Shown: positions 7,408 to 14,960 of the stretch, piece after piece
Position numbering within the stretch: the stretch's first letter is position 1
Layout: every line of letters starts with the position of its first letter
IMG/VR virus record: IMGVR_UViG_3300030331_004412
Span: 1 to 56,692 of that record
DNA from: a virus
Direction: 5' to 3' (one strand)
Length of the DNA: 56,692 nt
Program-made: the position numbers and the translations under genes
The notes under the pieces: model-generated
The model's database searches: none
Told to the model about the DNA's origin: nothing
What the model saw: the letters and a program-made list of their open reading frames with translations, nothing else

Positions 7408-7644
7408 ATGACGGGACTTATCAGAAAAATCATTATCGGGAAAGACCCTAAAAACGCCATGGCCTACTATGTGGGCATGAAGGCTGGGTCTGGCAATGTG
7501 TGTGCCATTGTTCCTGATGATAGACAGCAGCATCTCCACGGAAAGACACGATATCTCGTTTACTTAGAAAACGAAGAGGGTCAGGTTTTGTGGAAAGCTG
7601 TAGATGAAATGCCATGTATCATTGAGTTTGACTGCAACTTCTAA
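7408..7644 (+). CDS. Conserved Bacteroidota-phage hypothetical protein
   Basis: A 78-aa protein opening with GLIRKIIIGKDPKNAMAYYV. I recognise this start from short conserved proteins of Bacteroidota phages, whose function is unknown. Predicted small beta fold. It overlaps the next gene by TAATG, indicating translational coupling. Confidence 0.65.
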   Translation: MTGLIRKIIIGKDPKNAMAYYVGMKAGSGNVCAIVPDDRQQHLHGKTRYLVYLENEEGQVLWKAVDEMPCIIEFDCNF

Positions 7645-7922
7645 TGACAATTAACGGACTCATAACTGACGGATCTGAGTTTAACCTGCCTGATGGTTCC
7701 CCATACTCAGGAAGCTATCACGTTCATATCTCACAGGGGGCTATGGTCGGAGCAACTCACAAGCCTACACCTCACCAAAGACTAACCCCCAATAGCCCAG
7801 AGGTAGCTAACCGAATAGCAGCCTTACAGGATCAGCTTCGTGCAAGACAACAAAGAGGAAGAAAAATTCAATCAACAGCTTCTAGTTCTCGTAGATCAAT
7901 GCGCGGCGGGGGCGGATATTAA
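7644..7922 (+). CDS. Small structural-type hypothetical protein
   Basis: A 92-aa protein with an N-terminal beta motif (LPDGSPYSGSYHVH followed by GAMVGATH) and a basic, Ser/Arg/Gly-rich tail (SSRRSMRGGGGY). The front half resembles short proteins seen beside phage tail genes in marine phages. The tail could contact nucleic acid. Starts at TAATG. Function unknown. Confidence 0.65.
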   Translation: MTINGLITDGSEFNLPDGSPYSGSYHVHISQGAMVGATHKPTPHQRLTPNSPEVANRIAALQDQLRARQQRGRKIQSTASSSRRSMRGGGGY

Positions 7923-7929
7923 TTTACTT

Positions 7930-8520
7930 ATGAAAACAATTGATGTGTTTGTTGTTGAACTGAAAACTCAGATCAACGACACAATCACCACAAATTCAGG
8001 TTTGAATCTTTACATAGATACTCGCTTTGAAATGGGTGAGTTTAACAACAGGGTAAACGAAGGCCCTGTCCTTTGTTCTCCCATTAAATATGACACTGGT
8101 GTAAAGGAAGGGGACACCCTGTATTTTCATCACCATGTTGTTATTGGGGGTGGTCAGCCCCTTGAGGGTCAAGACAATTGCTTCATTGTAAAGTATGACC
8201 CAGACTACACTCACGGATGTCAAGCTATTGCATACAAGTGTCAAGACACTGGCGAAGTATTTCCCCTTGGTGGGTGGGCTCTTCTAAAGTCTACTGAAGA
8301 AGCAAAGGAAATTGTTTCAGATATTATTGATCTTATTGAGCTAGATGAAAAGTTGCCTAGAAAGGGGGCTGTTGCTTTTGATGCCCCTTGGCTAGAAGAG
8401 CTCGGGTTGAAAAAAGACGACGTAGTTGGTTTTGTGAAGAACGCTGACTATAGGCTCATGATTGACGGAGAGGAGTATTATAGAACTAGAGTTGAAGATC
8501 TTTTATACGTGGAGTGCTAA
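7930..8520 (+). CDS. GroES-like co-chaperonin candidate
   Basis: A 196-aa protein from the ATG at 7930. An upstream in-frame GTG at 7840 would overlap the previous gene by 80 nt and is less likely. The layout resembles a GroES barrel: an N-terminal strand (TIDVFVVELK), a mobile-loop-like segment, VKEGDTLYFHHHVVIG (compare the VKVGDxVxF region of GroES), and a C-terminal YRLMIDGEEYYRTRVEDLLYV (compare the xxExxLIMxExDILAxV end of GroES). It is longer than GroES because of an inserted segment in the middle. If correct it would help the host GroEL fold capsid proteins, as T4 gp31 does. Similarity is remote. Confidence 0.55.
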   Translation: MKTIDVFVVELKTQINDTITTNSGLNLYIDTRFEMGEFNNRVNEGPVLCSPIKYDTGVKEGDTLYFHHHVVIGGGQPLEGQDNCFIVKYDPDYTHGCQAIAYKCQDTGEVFPLGGWALLKSTEEAKEIVSDIIDLIELDEKLPRKGAVAFDAPWLEELGLKKDDVVGFVKNADYRLMIDGEEYYRTRVEDLLYVEC

Positions 8521-8523
8521 GCG

Positions 8524-8823
8524 ATGCAGTTTTTGTGCTCTCAGTGTGGCGCTTGTTGTAGAGCAGCAGGTAAAATAAATGCAGAACAGTATGGGCTACC
8601 TGTAAAAGCTGATGGAAGTTGCGGCCACCTTGTCGGGAACCTATGCTCCATATATGATGACAGACCCGATGTGTGTCGAACAGAAAAAATGATACACAAA
8701 CTTCCAGATCAAAGCGAAAAAGATTATTACATTTTGGCCACGAAGGCATGTCACATCCTTATAGACTTAGAGGGATTGGATGACAGCTATAAAGTAGATA
8801 TCACTCAATACGATTCAATGTAA
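8524..8823 (+). CDS. YkgJ-type CxxCxxCC metal-binding protein
   Basis: A 99-aa protein opening with FLCSQCGACCRAAG, the CxxCxxCC signature of the YkgJ family, followed by GSCGHLVGNLCSIYDDRPDVC. The eight cysteines would bind zinc or an iron-sulfur cluster. The family is widespread, including in phages, but its role is unresolved. The next gene starts at TAATG. Spacing and length are normal for the family. Confidence 0.8.
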   Translation: MQFLCSQCGACCRAAGKINAEQYGLPVKADGSCGHLVGNLCSIYDDRPDVCRTEKMIHKLPDQSEKDYYILATKACHILIDLEGLDDSYKVDITQYDSM

Positions 8824-9089
8824 TGGACAAAGAAAGCTTAATGGAAGTATTAGCAGAAGAGGAAGCTCTTACAGCTGACGGGTTTGACAATGCCTTGGTT
8901 GGTTGCACATATGGTGCAAACGTTGTGGCTGTTTATGATTTGGAAAAAATGATAGACATTCTTGTGACAGAAGGCATGGAGCACGACGAAGCGGTAGAGT
9001 TTTTAGACTACAATGTTGTCGGTTCTTACGTAGGAGATAAAACACCTAAATACATCAGGTTTGTCACGGAAGAAGTTCACAACGATTGA
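8823..9089 (+). CDS. Conserved small phage protein
   Basis: An 88-aa acidic protein. The stretch ADGFDNALVGCTYGANVVAV followed by EFLDYNVVGSYVG matches a small family I recognise in many phage genomes (DGFxxAxVG ... AVYD ... EYLDFNVxGAxVG), of unknown function. Residues 30-40 vary between members. Starts at TAATG with the YkgJ-type gene. Confidence 0.7.
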   Translation: MDKESLMEVLAEEEALTADGFDNALVGCTYGANVVAVYDLEKMIDILVTEGMEHDEAVEFLDYNVVGSYVGDKTPKYIRFVTEEVHND

Positions 9090-9351
9090 AGCAGCTCAAC
9101 GCTTGATGACAAGCATGGAGACAGCGATCGACAACATGATTGATGAAATCAAGAAGCCTGTTGATCCTGAAATCAACGGGAGTGCACGAAAAGCAGAGTT
9201 GCAGTCTATCAAACAAACAGCAACTGATTGCAAAGAATTAATTGTAGAACGCCAGCGCTTAGAACAGATGATCAAAGACCTTACGAACAATGGATCTATC
9301 GAACAAGCAAAGGATTACAGCGGAGGATTCGCAGAAAGATTTTCTAAGTAA
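9061..9351 (+). CDS. Helical hypothetical protein
   Basis: A strongly helical, charged protein of 96 aa from TTG 9061, or 81 aa from ATG 9106. The TTG start overlaps the previous gene by 29 nt; the ATG lies 16 nt after its stop and is equally plausible. A coiled coil is likely across ELQSIKQTATDCKELIVERQ and onward. No family recognised. It could be a small structural or chaperone-like protein. Confidence 0.6.
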   Translation: MSRKKFTTIEAAQRLMTSMETAIDNMIDEIKKPVDPEINGSARKAELQSIKQTATDCKELIVERQRLEQMIKDLTNNGSIEQAKDYSGGFAERFSK

Positions 9352-9363
9352 CTCCTTTTAGAA

Positions 9364-9720
9364 ATGCCTTTCAAAGACCCTCGGGCTCGTAAGGCATACA
9401 ATAAAGCTTATCAAAAAAAGCATTACAAAGAGAACAAAGACTATTACAAAGCCAAAGCTTTGTTGTCTAAATCAGAACAACGAAAATGGAATAGAGAGTT
9501 TGTCAATAGGGTAAAGAAAATGTTTGGATGCATAGACTGTGGTGAATCCAATGTTGTTGTCCTAGAGTTTGATCACGTCAAAGGTGAAAAGATTGCGAAC
9601 ATAGCAAACATGGTTCACCGCCCTCACAGCATAAGCGCGATCAAAAAAGAAATGAGAAAGTGTGAGATTAGATGTGCAAACTGCCATCGAATCAAAACAC
9701 ACGAAAGAAGAAAAAATTAA
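9364..9720 (+). CDS. HNH homing-type endonuclease
   Basis: A 118-aa endonuclease of the HNH superfamily. A very basic N-terminus (1-50) precedes the nuclease: C56-x2-C59 zinc knuckle, LEFDH (67-71) as the first HNH element, and CEIRCANCHRIKTH (100-113), giving the second zinc pair C104/C107 and the last His. It ends exactly one base before the tRNA-Arg. That placement is typical of mobile HNH genes inserted near tRNAs. It might also assist packaging, as HNH proteins next to TerL do, since terminase is only about 220 nt away. Confidence 0.85.
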   Translation: MPFKDPRARKAYNKAYQKKHYKENKDYYKAKALLSKSEQRKWNREFVNRVKKMFGCIDCGESNVVVLEFDHVKGEKIANIANMVHRPHSISAIKKEMRKCEIRCANCHRIKTHERRKN

Positions 9721-9797
9721 GCGCGAGTAGCATAACTGGATAATGCACAAACCTTCTAAGTTTGTTATTGGGGGTTCGAGTCCCTCCTCGCGTACCA
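9721..9797 (+). tRNA. tRNA-Arg(UCU)
   Basis: A full cloverleaf can be folded. Acceptor GCGCGAG/CTCGCGT is 7 bp with one G-U. D stem GCAT/ATGC. Anticodon stem CAAAC/GTTTG with loop CTTCTAA (anticodon TCT). T stem GGGGG/CCCTC with loop TTCGAGT, then discriminator A and an encoded CCA (9795-9797). It would read AGA, a common Arg codon in the phage's large genes. It begins immediately after the HNH stop codon, so it must be processed from the late transcript. Confidence 0.95.
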
Positions 9798-9809
9798 ATT
9801 TATTGAAGC

Positions 9810-9941
9810 ATGGCTAAGATTCAAATCAGCACTTACAAGAAGAAGACTGTGCGCCGTAAGGGCGTTCACGCTAAGACTAAGCAGTCAAAAAACAAGAACT
9901 CCAAGAACTACAAAAAGCCGTATGCTTCTCAGGGTCGATGA
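9810..9941 (+). CDS. 43-aa highly basic protein
   Basis: ATG at 9810 to TGA at 9939-9941, overlapping the terminase start (ATGA). The product begins MAKIQISTYKKKTVRRKG and ends with NYKKPYASQGR; about 40% of residues are Lys/Arg. Similar tiny proteins (KGVHAKTK ... NSKNYKK ... QGR) occur in Bacteroidota and their phages, with no assigned role. Overlap with TerL suggests coupling; nucleic-acid binding is likely by charge. Confidence 0.75.
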   Translation: MAKIQISTYKKKTVRRKGVHAKTKQSKNKNSKNYKKPYASQGR

Positions 9942-12061
9942 GCGGTCTTGTAAAAATAAAAGGTTATAATGAGCTTGCTATCTCAATTTGCCCCAAGGGT
10001 ACGCAGGGTGAGATTGTTGAGCTTGGTGGGCTGGTCATTGTTCTTCCCGCTGTCCCTCCCAAGAAACAAATACAGGGATATGGAAAACCAAAGGACATGC
10101 AAATGTGGGAGAGGGTTTCTATGCCCGAGGAGCTGTCTAGGATTAAGTCTATGGATGAGTGGGGGGAGATGCCACGGGAGTTTCGAGAAAAGTTTTCTTC
10201 GTATATCGAGGAGGAGTTTCGGCGTCGGCGTGAAGGGTTTTGGTTTTTTCGGAATGGTGAGCCTACATATATTACAGGGAGGCACTACATGATGCTTCAA
10301 TGGACTCGGATGGACATAGGTTATCCGAGCTTTCTTTTGTTCCAAAGGGATATTTTCTTACATTTAGCTGCGTGTGAGGCGGACCCCCGATGTATCGGGC
10401 AGCTATACACTAAGTGCAGACGAAGCGGGTACACGAATATCTGCTCGTCTGTGCTTTTAGATGAAGCGACACAAGTCAAGGACAAGCTTCTTGGCATCCA
10501 GTCTAAGACTGGTAAGGACGCTCAAGAAAATATATTCATGAAGAAGGTGGTCTACATGTTTAGACACTACCCCTTCTTCTTTAAACCTATTCAGGATGGA
10601 ACAACCAATCCGCGCATGGAGCTGGCTTTTCGCGAGCCGTCTAAGAGAATCACGAAGAACAATAAGACTACGCAGACGGGCGAGGCTCTTAATACGGTCA
10701 TAAACTGGAAGAACACCACCAACAATGCATACGACGGAGAGAAGCTCCACTTAATGTATCTCGATGAAGCTGGTAAGTGGGAGAGGCCAACAGACATTCG
10801 AGATGCTTGGCGTATTCAACGAACCTGTTTGATTGTTGGTAGAAAGATTGTAGGGAAGGCTTTGGTTGGCAGCACGGTCAACCCCATGGACAAGGGTGGA
10901 AAGGAGTACAAGGATCTCTGGCGTGACTCTGATCCAAATGAAAGGAATGCAAACGGAAGAACTCGCAGCGGCCTCTATCGCTTGTTTATCCCATCCTTCC
11001 ATTCTCTAGAAGGATTTTTTGATGTGTTCGGAAGCCCCGTTGTTGACGACCCAGAATCTATCATTGACGGAATTGACGGGGAGCAAATCTATATGGGAGC
11101 TAGATCCTATCTCAAGAACGAGAGAGATAGCTTGAAGCACGATGCCAGCGAGCTTAATGAGGTTACTCGTCAGTTTCCTTTTACTGAGGATGAAGCCTTT
11201 CGAGACAGTGTTGATGGCAGTTTGTTCAATGTCGGCCAGATATATGAGCAAGTTCAATACAACGACGAGCTTTTCCCAAACCCTATTGTGGTTGGCAATC
11301 TTGTTTGGAAAGGTGGCGAACAAGATACCGAGGTGGTTTTTAAACCAGACCCGAATGGTAGGTTTCGTGTAGCTTGGATGCCGCCCCCAGAATTAAGAAA
11401 CCAAAACAAAACAGAAAGGGGTAAACGCATTGCACCAAATGCAGAGCTGGGGGTAGGCGGGGTTGACTCCTACGACCTTGATGCCACCGTCGATGGACGG
11501 GGGTCGAAGGGAGCGCTACACCTGTACAACAAGTTTCATATGGAGCATCCTTCCAGCATGTTTGTTTTGGAGTATGCGTCCCGTCCGCCTCTGGCCAAAA
11601 TCTTTTATGAAGACTGTCTGATGGCCGCTGTTTTCTACGGTTACCCACTGTTAATCGAAAACAACAAGTACGGTATCGCAAGATACTTTGAGACAAGGGG
11701 TTACGATGGTTACCTAATGAACAGACCCTCTCATTTGTCTGCACCTAACGCCAAGGTAAACGTTAAAACAAAGGGTATCCCGTCAAACTCTCAAGAGGTT
11801 ATACAGGCTCACGCTCATGCCATTGAAGCTTACATCCACGATCATGTAGGCATCAATAGAGATACGGGAGAGTATGGGAAGATGTACTTTAACAGAACTC
11901 TAGAGGATTGGATTGGATTTAAAATTGACAACAGAACCAAGTTTGACCTTTCAATAAGTTCTGGTTTGTGCCTGCTTGCAGCGCAAAAAGCAAAGGTTAA
12001 AAAGAGGGAGTCTAACTTCCATGAAGCCAAGTTTTTTCGCCGCTATAAGCCCATAGGCTAA
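9938..12061 (+). CDS. terL: Terminase large subunit
   Basis: A 707-aa DNA-packaging motor: ATPase plus nuclease. The N-terminal region has the FFRNGEPTYITGRHYMMLQW motif seen in crAss-like and related TerL proteins. A Walker-A-like loop is at KCRRSGYT (159-166) and Walker B with catalytic Glu at LMYLDEA (about 271-277). The RNase-H-like nuclease starts at GVGGVDSYDLDA, where Asp510 would bind metal. Family lengths of 650-800 aa match. No small subunit was recognised nearby; the 43-aa basic protein or HNH protein are the only upstream candidates. Followed by a promoter and the portal. Confidence 0.92.
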   Translation: MSGLVKIKGYNELAISICPKGTQGEIVELGGLVIVLPAVPPKKQIQGYGKPKDMQMWERVSMPEELSRIKSMDEWGEMPREFREKFSSYIEEEFRRRREGFWFFRNGEPTYITGRHYMMLQWTRMDIGYPSFLLFQRDIFLHLAACEADPRCIGQLYTKCRRSGYTNICSSVLLDEATQVKDKLLGIQSKTGKDAQENIFMKKVVYMFRHYPFFFKPIQDGTTNPRMELAFREPSKRITKNNKTTQTGEALNTVINWKNTTNNAYDGEKLHLMYLDEAGKWERPTDIRDAWRIQRTCLIVGRKIVGKALVGSTVNPMDKGGKEYKDLWRDSDPNERNANGRTRSGLYRLFIPSFHSLEGFFDVFGSPVVDDPESIIDGIDGEQIYMGARSYLKNERDSLKHDASELNEVTRQFPFTEDEAFRDSVDGSLFNVGQIYEQVQYNDELFPNPIVVGNLVWKGGEQDTEVVFKPDPNGRFRVAWMPPPELRNQNKTERGKRIAPNAELGVGGVDSYDLDATVDGRGSKGALHLYNKFHMEHPSSMFVLEYASRPPLAKIFYEDCLMAAVFYGYPLLIENNKYGIARYFETRGYDGYLMNRPSHLSAPNAKVNVKTKGIPSNSQEVIQAHAHAIEAYIHDHVGINRDTGEYGKMYFNRTLEDWIGFKIDNRTKFDLSISSGLCLLAAQKAKVKKRESNFHEAKFFRRYKPIG

Positions 12062-12066
12062 TTTCT

Positions 12067-12074
12067 TATATTTG
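12067..12074 (+). promoter_or_regulatory. -7 box TATATTTG before portal
   Basis: TATATTTGCACAAA is followed directly by an ATG at 12081. The identical 14-mer recurs at 18543-18556. Predicted transcription starts at or near the ATG of a 4-codon frame, so the portal mRNA would be leaderless or nearly so. Confidence 0.6.
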
Positions 12075-12080
12075 CACAAA

Positions 12081-12095
12081 ATGCGTCTCTTGTAA
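12081..12095 (+). CDS. MRLL leader minicistron
   Basis: ATG CGT CTC TTG TAA encodes four residues, and its stop overlaps the portal start as TAATG. It begins where transcription from the upstream TATATTTG box should begin. If leaderless initiation occurs, ribosomes would load here and re-initiate on the portal ATG. It is very short and could be chance; the exact junction overlap is the reason to list it. Confidence 0.35.
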   Translation: MRLL

Positions 12096-14533
12096 TGCAC
12101 TCATCATACTCAAAAGGATCAAGCAACTTTCCAGACCCCTTGGTTTCGCAGCAAGAGAAAAGCTCTTATGCGTACGGCAAGCAATATGCGAAAGCCATTG
12201 AAAAGCAATGGGGGAGCCTTGACAACACCTCTTCTATTTTAAAAGAGAGAAACAAAACATTTGACCGCAACCGTGAGTACGCAAACGGAACTCAGGACAC
12301 TACTATTTACAAACAGATCCTGACAAACCTAGATCCAAACAACGCCGATGGCAGTTTGGTAAATATTGACTACACCCCAGTTCCCATCCTTCCGAAGTTT
12401 GCCAAGATTGTTGCAAACAAAATTCTTTCTAGAGACCCGTATCCAAACCTAGAGGCGATTGACCCCCTGTCTATTTCTGAAAAGCAGAAAAAGAAAAACA
12501 GGATTAAAAATCAAGTTGCCCTCAGAGATAAGCTTCTTAAGCTGAAAGAGGTTACTGGGGGTGCCGTTATTGCTGACGATCCAGAAACATTGCCCGAGAC
12601 TCCAGAGGAGGCGGAAATTCTCATGGACACAAATGTTAAGACTGACGCAGAGATTGCTGCTCAGATTGGCACGAACCTTACTCTGTCTTGGAACAACTTC
12701 AACGACAACATCTTTCGTCGTGTAGTTAACGATTTGGTTTCTTGCGGGATGGGGGTTGTGAAAAGAAGTAACGATCCAAACTACGGAATCAAAGAGGAGT
12801 ATGTAGACCCCATGAAGTTTGTCCACAGTTACACTGAGGACCCCTCCATGGATGACCTTTCTTATGCTGGGAACATTCGTAGCGTTACCATTGCCGAGCT
12901 GAAAAGAATAGCTGGGGATGAGCTTTCTGAAGAGGACTTTGAAAAGATTGCCAAGAGAAGCAAAGACTCTGCTTCAAGAATGCACCAGCAAAGATATCAG
13001 TACACTTCGGGCAAGGGTCCTAATGACTACGACCACTACATGGTTGACATTTTGGACTTTGAGTTCTTGTCTGTTGACTGCATGTTTTTTGAGGACAAAG
13101 AAAACAAGTACGGAAACAGAAATTTCTTTTACCAAGGCTTTCAGTACAAGGAAAAGAAAAATTCAGTGTATGAAAGATCTCCGTCTAAGATGGAGATTGC
13201 TACAGTGTATGGTGGCATTTACATCATGGGGTGTGACATGCTCATCGACTATGGCCTGAAAACAAACATCCCTAGAAACGTTCACGACCTGTCTCGTGCT
13301 AGACTCTCCTATTCTGCGATTGCAACAAACATTCGTAGAATGATGCCGAAGTCTCTCATTGACAGCTGCATTGGTTTTGCAGATATGCTTCAGATTACTC
13401 ATCTCAAGCTTCAGCAAGCTATTGCAAAGGCAAAGCCTGACGGCTTGATCATTGACATCGAGGGATTAGAAAACGTACAGCTTGGAAAGGGTGGGGACCT
13501 CCAGCCTCTTGAGCTTCACGATATCTACGAGCAAACGGGTGTCTTCTATTACAGAAGCAAAAACCCAGAGGGTGGTTTTCAGAACCCCCCTGTTCGTACG
13601 ATTGACAATCATATCAGAAACATTAATGAACTTGTTTCTCTGTACAACCACTACCTCAGAATGATCCGTGACGCCACGGGCATCAACGAGATGATGGACG
13701 GTACAACCCCGAAGGGTGAGACACTTGTCGGTGTTCAGCAGAATGCCATCGCGGCTGGCAATAACGCCATCTACGATATCACACACTCTGCTATGGTTCT
13801 GTATAAGAAGGTTTGCGAAGACGTAGTAAAATGTCTTCAGATCCTTCCACCAGAATCTGTTATTTATTCTGCGTACAAGAACGCAATCGGTGAAGCAAAC
13901 ATGGGGGTCCTCAGTTCTTTTTCAGACTTGCCCATGTTCAACTTTGGCGTCAGGGTGGTGAAAGAGATGGAGGACAAAGACCGCATGTACTTGGAGCAAA
14001 ACATTCAGATGTCCATCTCACAAAAAGAACTGGACATTGAAGATGCGATTGCGATCAGAAACATGAAAGACGTAAATCAGGCTGAAAGACTTCTTGTAGT
14101 GCGCAGAGCAAAGCGCATGAAAAAAATGCAAGAGATGGCCATGATGAACTCTCAGCAACAAGCTCAGATTCAACAACAGTCCGCCATTGCATCTGCTCAG
14201 ATGAAACAGCAGGAGTCTCAGCTTCAGGCTCAGATTGACATGCAGATGTTACAGGCTAAGAATCAATTTGAGATTCAACGAATGCAGCTTGAGCATGAGA
14301 TGCGTAAAGAAATAGAGCTTATCAGGGCTCAGGCAACTCTTGGTTTTAGAACTGAAGAGCAGGAGTTTAAAGAAAAGCTTGAGGTTCTCAAAGAGGACAG
14401 AAAAGACAAGCGAGTTAAAAAGCAGGCAGTAGAGCAGTCTAAGCTTATCTCTCAAAGACAAGAGCGCGGACCTGTTTTGGTTGAAGAAGAGTCCCCCGTT
14501 CAAATTGTAAACAGCTTCGGCGATGGCCAGTAA
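12095..14533 (+). CDS. Portal protein
   Basis: An 812-aa protein directly after TerL, the expected position and size for the dodecameric portal of crAss-like and related podoviruses. The first 600 residues show the alternating helical and beta layout of portals (for example TPVPILPKFAKIVANKILSR early, DATGINEMMDGTTPKGETL near the end of the core). The last 200 residues are a long Gln/Met/Glu-rich coiled coil, the barrel-like extension. Starts at TAATG from the MRLL frame. The next gene overlaps its end by 11 nt. Confidence 0.82.
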   Translation: MHSSYSKGSSNFPDPLVSQQEKSSYAYGKQYAKAIEKQWGSLDNTSSILKERNKTFDRNREYANGTQDTTIYKQILTNLDPNNADGSLVNIDYTPVPILPKFAKIVANKILSRDPYPNLEAIDPLSISEKQKKKNRIKNQVALRDKLLKLKEVTGGAVIADDPETLPETPEEAEILMDTNVKTDAEIAAQIGTNLTLSWNNFNDNIFRRVVNDLVSCGMGVVKRSNDPNYGIKEEYVDPMKFVHSYTEDPSMDDLSYAGNIRSVTIAELKRIAGDELSEEDFEKIAKRSKDSASRMHQQRYQYTSGKGPNDYDHYMVDILDFEFLSVDCMFFEDKENKYGNRNFFYQGFQYKEKKNSVYERSPSKMEIATVYGGIYIMGCDMLIDYGLKTNIPRNVHDLSRARLSYSAIATNIRRMMPKSLIDSCIGFADMLQITHLKLQQAIAKAKPDGLIIDIEGLENVQLGKGGDLQPLELHDIYEQTGVFYYRSKNPEGGFQNPPVRTIDNHIRNINELVSLYNHYLRMIRDATGINEMMDGTTPKGETLVGVQQNAIAAGNNAIYDITHSAMVLYKKVCEDVVKCLQILPPESVIYSAYKNAIGEANMGVLSSFSDLPMFNFGVRVVKEMEDKDRMYLEQNIQMSISQKELDIEDAIAIRNMKDVNQAERLLVVRRAKRMKKMQEMAMMNSQQQAQIQQQSAIASAQMKQQESQLQAQIDMQMLQAKNQFEIQRMQLEHEMRKEIELIRAQATLGFRTEEQEFKEKLEVLKEDRKDKRVKKQAVEQSKLISQRQERGPVLVEEESPVQIVNSFGDGQ

Positions 14534-14960
14534 AGTAAATCTAGATCAGTCTACGCGACTTGATATTACATGCAAAAGAGGAGACACCTTCTCTCTGACG
14601 GTTACACTCAAGGACTCTGCAGGCACAGCCTTGCCGTTGTCTACAGATAATTACAGATTTCTTGTTCAGGTAAGAGAAGACCTTGACGAGTTTCAAACTG
14701 GCAAAGGCTCTTTGATTTTGGGGACTAGCGACATTGGCATCAAGGCCACCAACAACTTTGAACCAGTCTCTGTCGATGACAGTGGAAACGCAACCATCGA
14801 AGCATCTGCCCTCACTATGCGCTCAATCGCATCGGGTAAATATTCTTATGACATCCAGTACATTAAGCCAGCTACCGCTGGAGGACTGGACACACACAGA
14901 ACGATTCTGTTTGGCTCGTTTGTTGTGAACGAAGACATCTCTGAAGCTGTCGAAGGATAA
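14523..14960 (+). CDS. Fibre-base / BppU-like beta protein
   Basis: A 145-aa beta-sandwich. ITCKRGDTFSLTVTLKDSAG followed by YRFLVQVRED and GKYSYDIQY matches the immunoglobulin-like N-terminal layout of BppU-type baseplate/fibre adaptor proteins. It overlaps the portal end and the next gene starts at TAATG, so it probably anchors the collagen-like fibre encoded next. In crAss-like phages the gene after the portal is a head fibre, which supports a capsid-surface location. Confidence 0.65.
   Translation: MASKVNLDQSTRLDITCKRGDTFSLTVTLKDSAGTALPLSTDNYRFLVQVREDLDEFQTGKGSLILGTSDIGIKATNNFEPVSVDDSGNATIEASALTMRSIASGKYSYDIQYIKPATAGGLDTHRTILFGSFVVNEDISEAVEG

Noticed and set aside
7840-7929. 30-codon N-terminal extension of the GroES-like gene from GTG 7840
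   Set aside because: It overlaps the previous gene by 80 nt and adds a polar segment without similarity; ATG 7930 lies 8 nt after the previous stop.
9721-9797. tRNA as phage attachment site
   Set aside because: An att role was considered because the HNH gene is adjacent, but no integrase or excisionase is present, so a temperate lifestyle is not supported.
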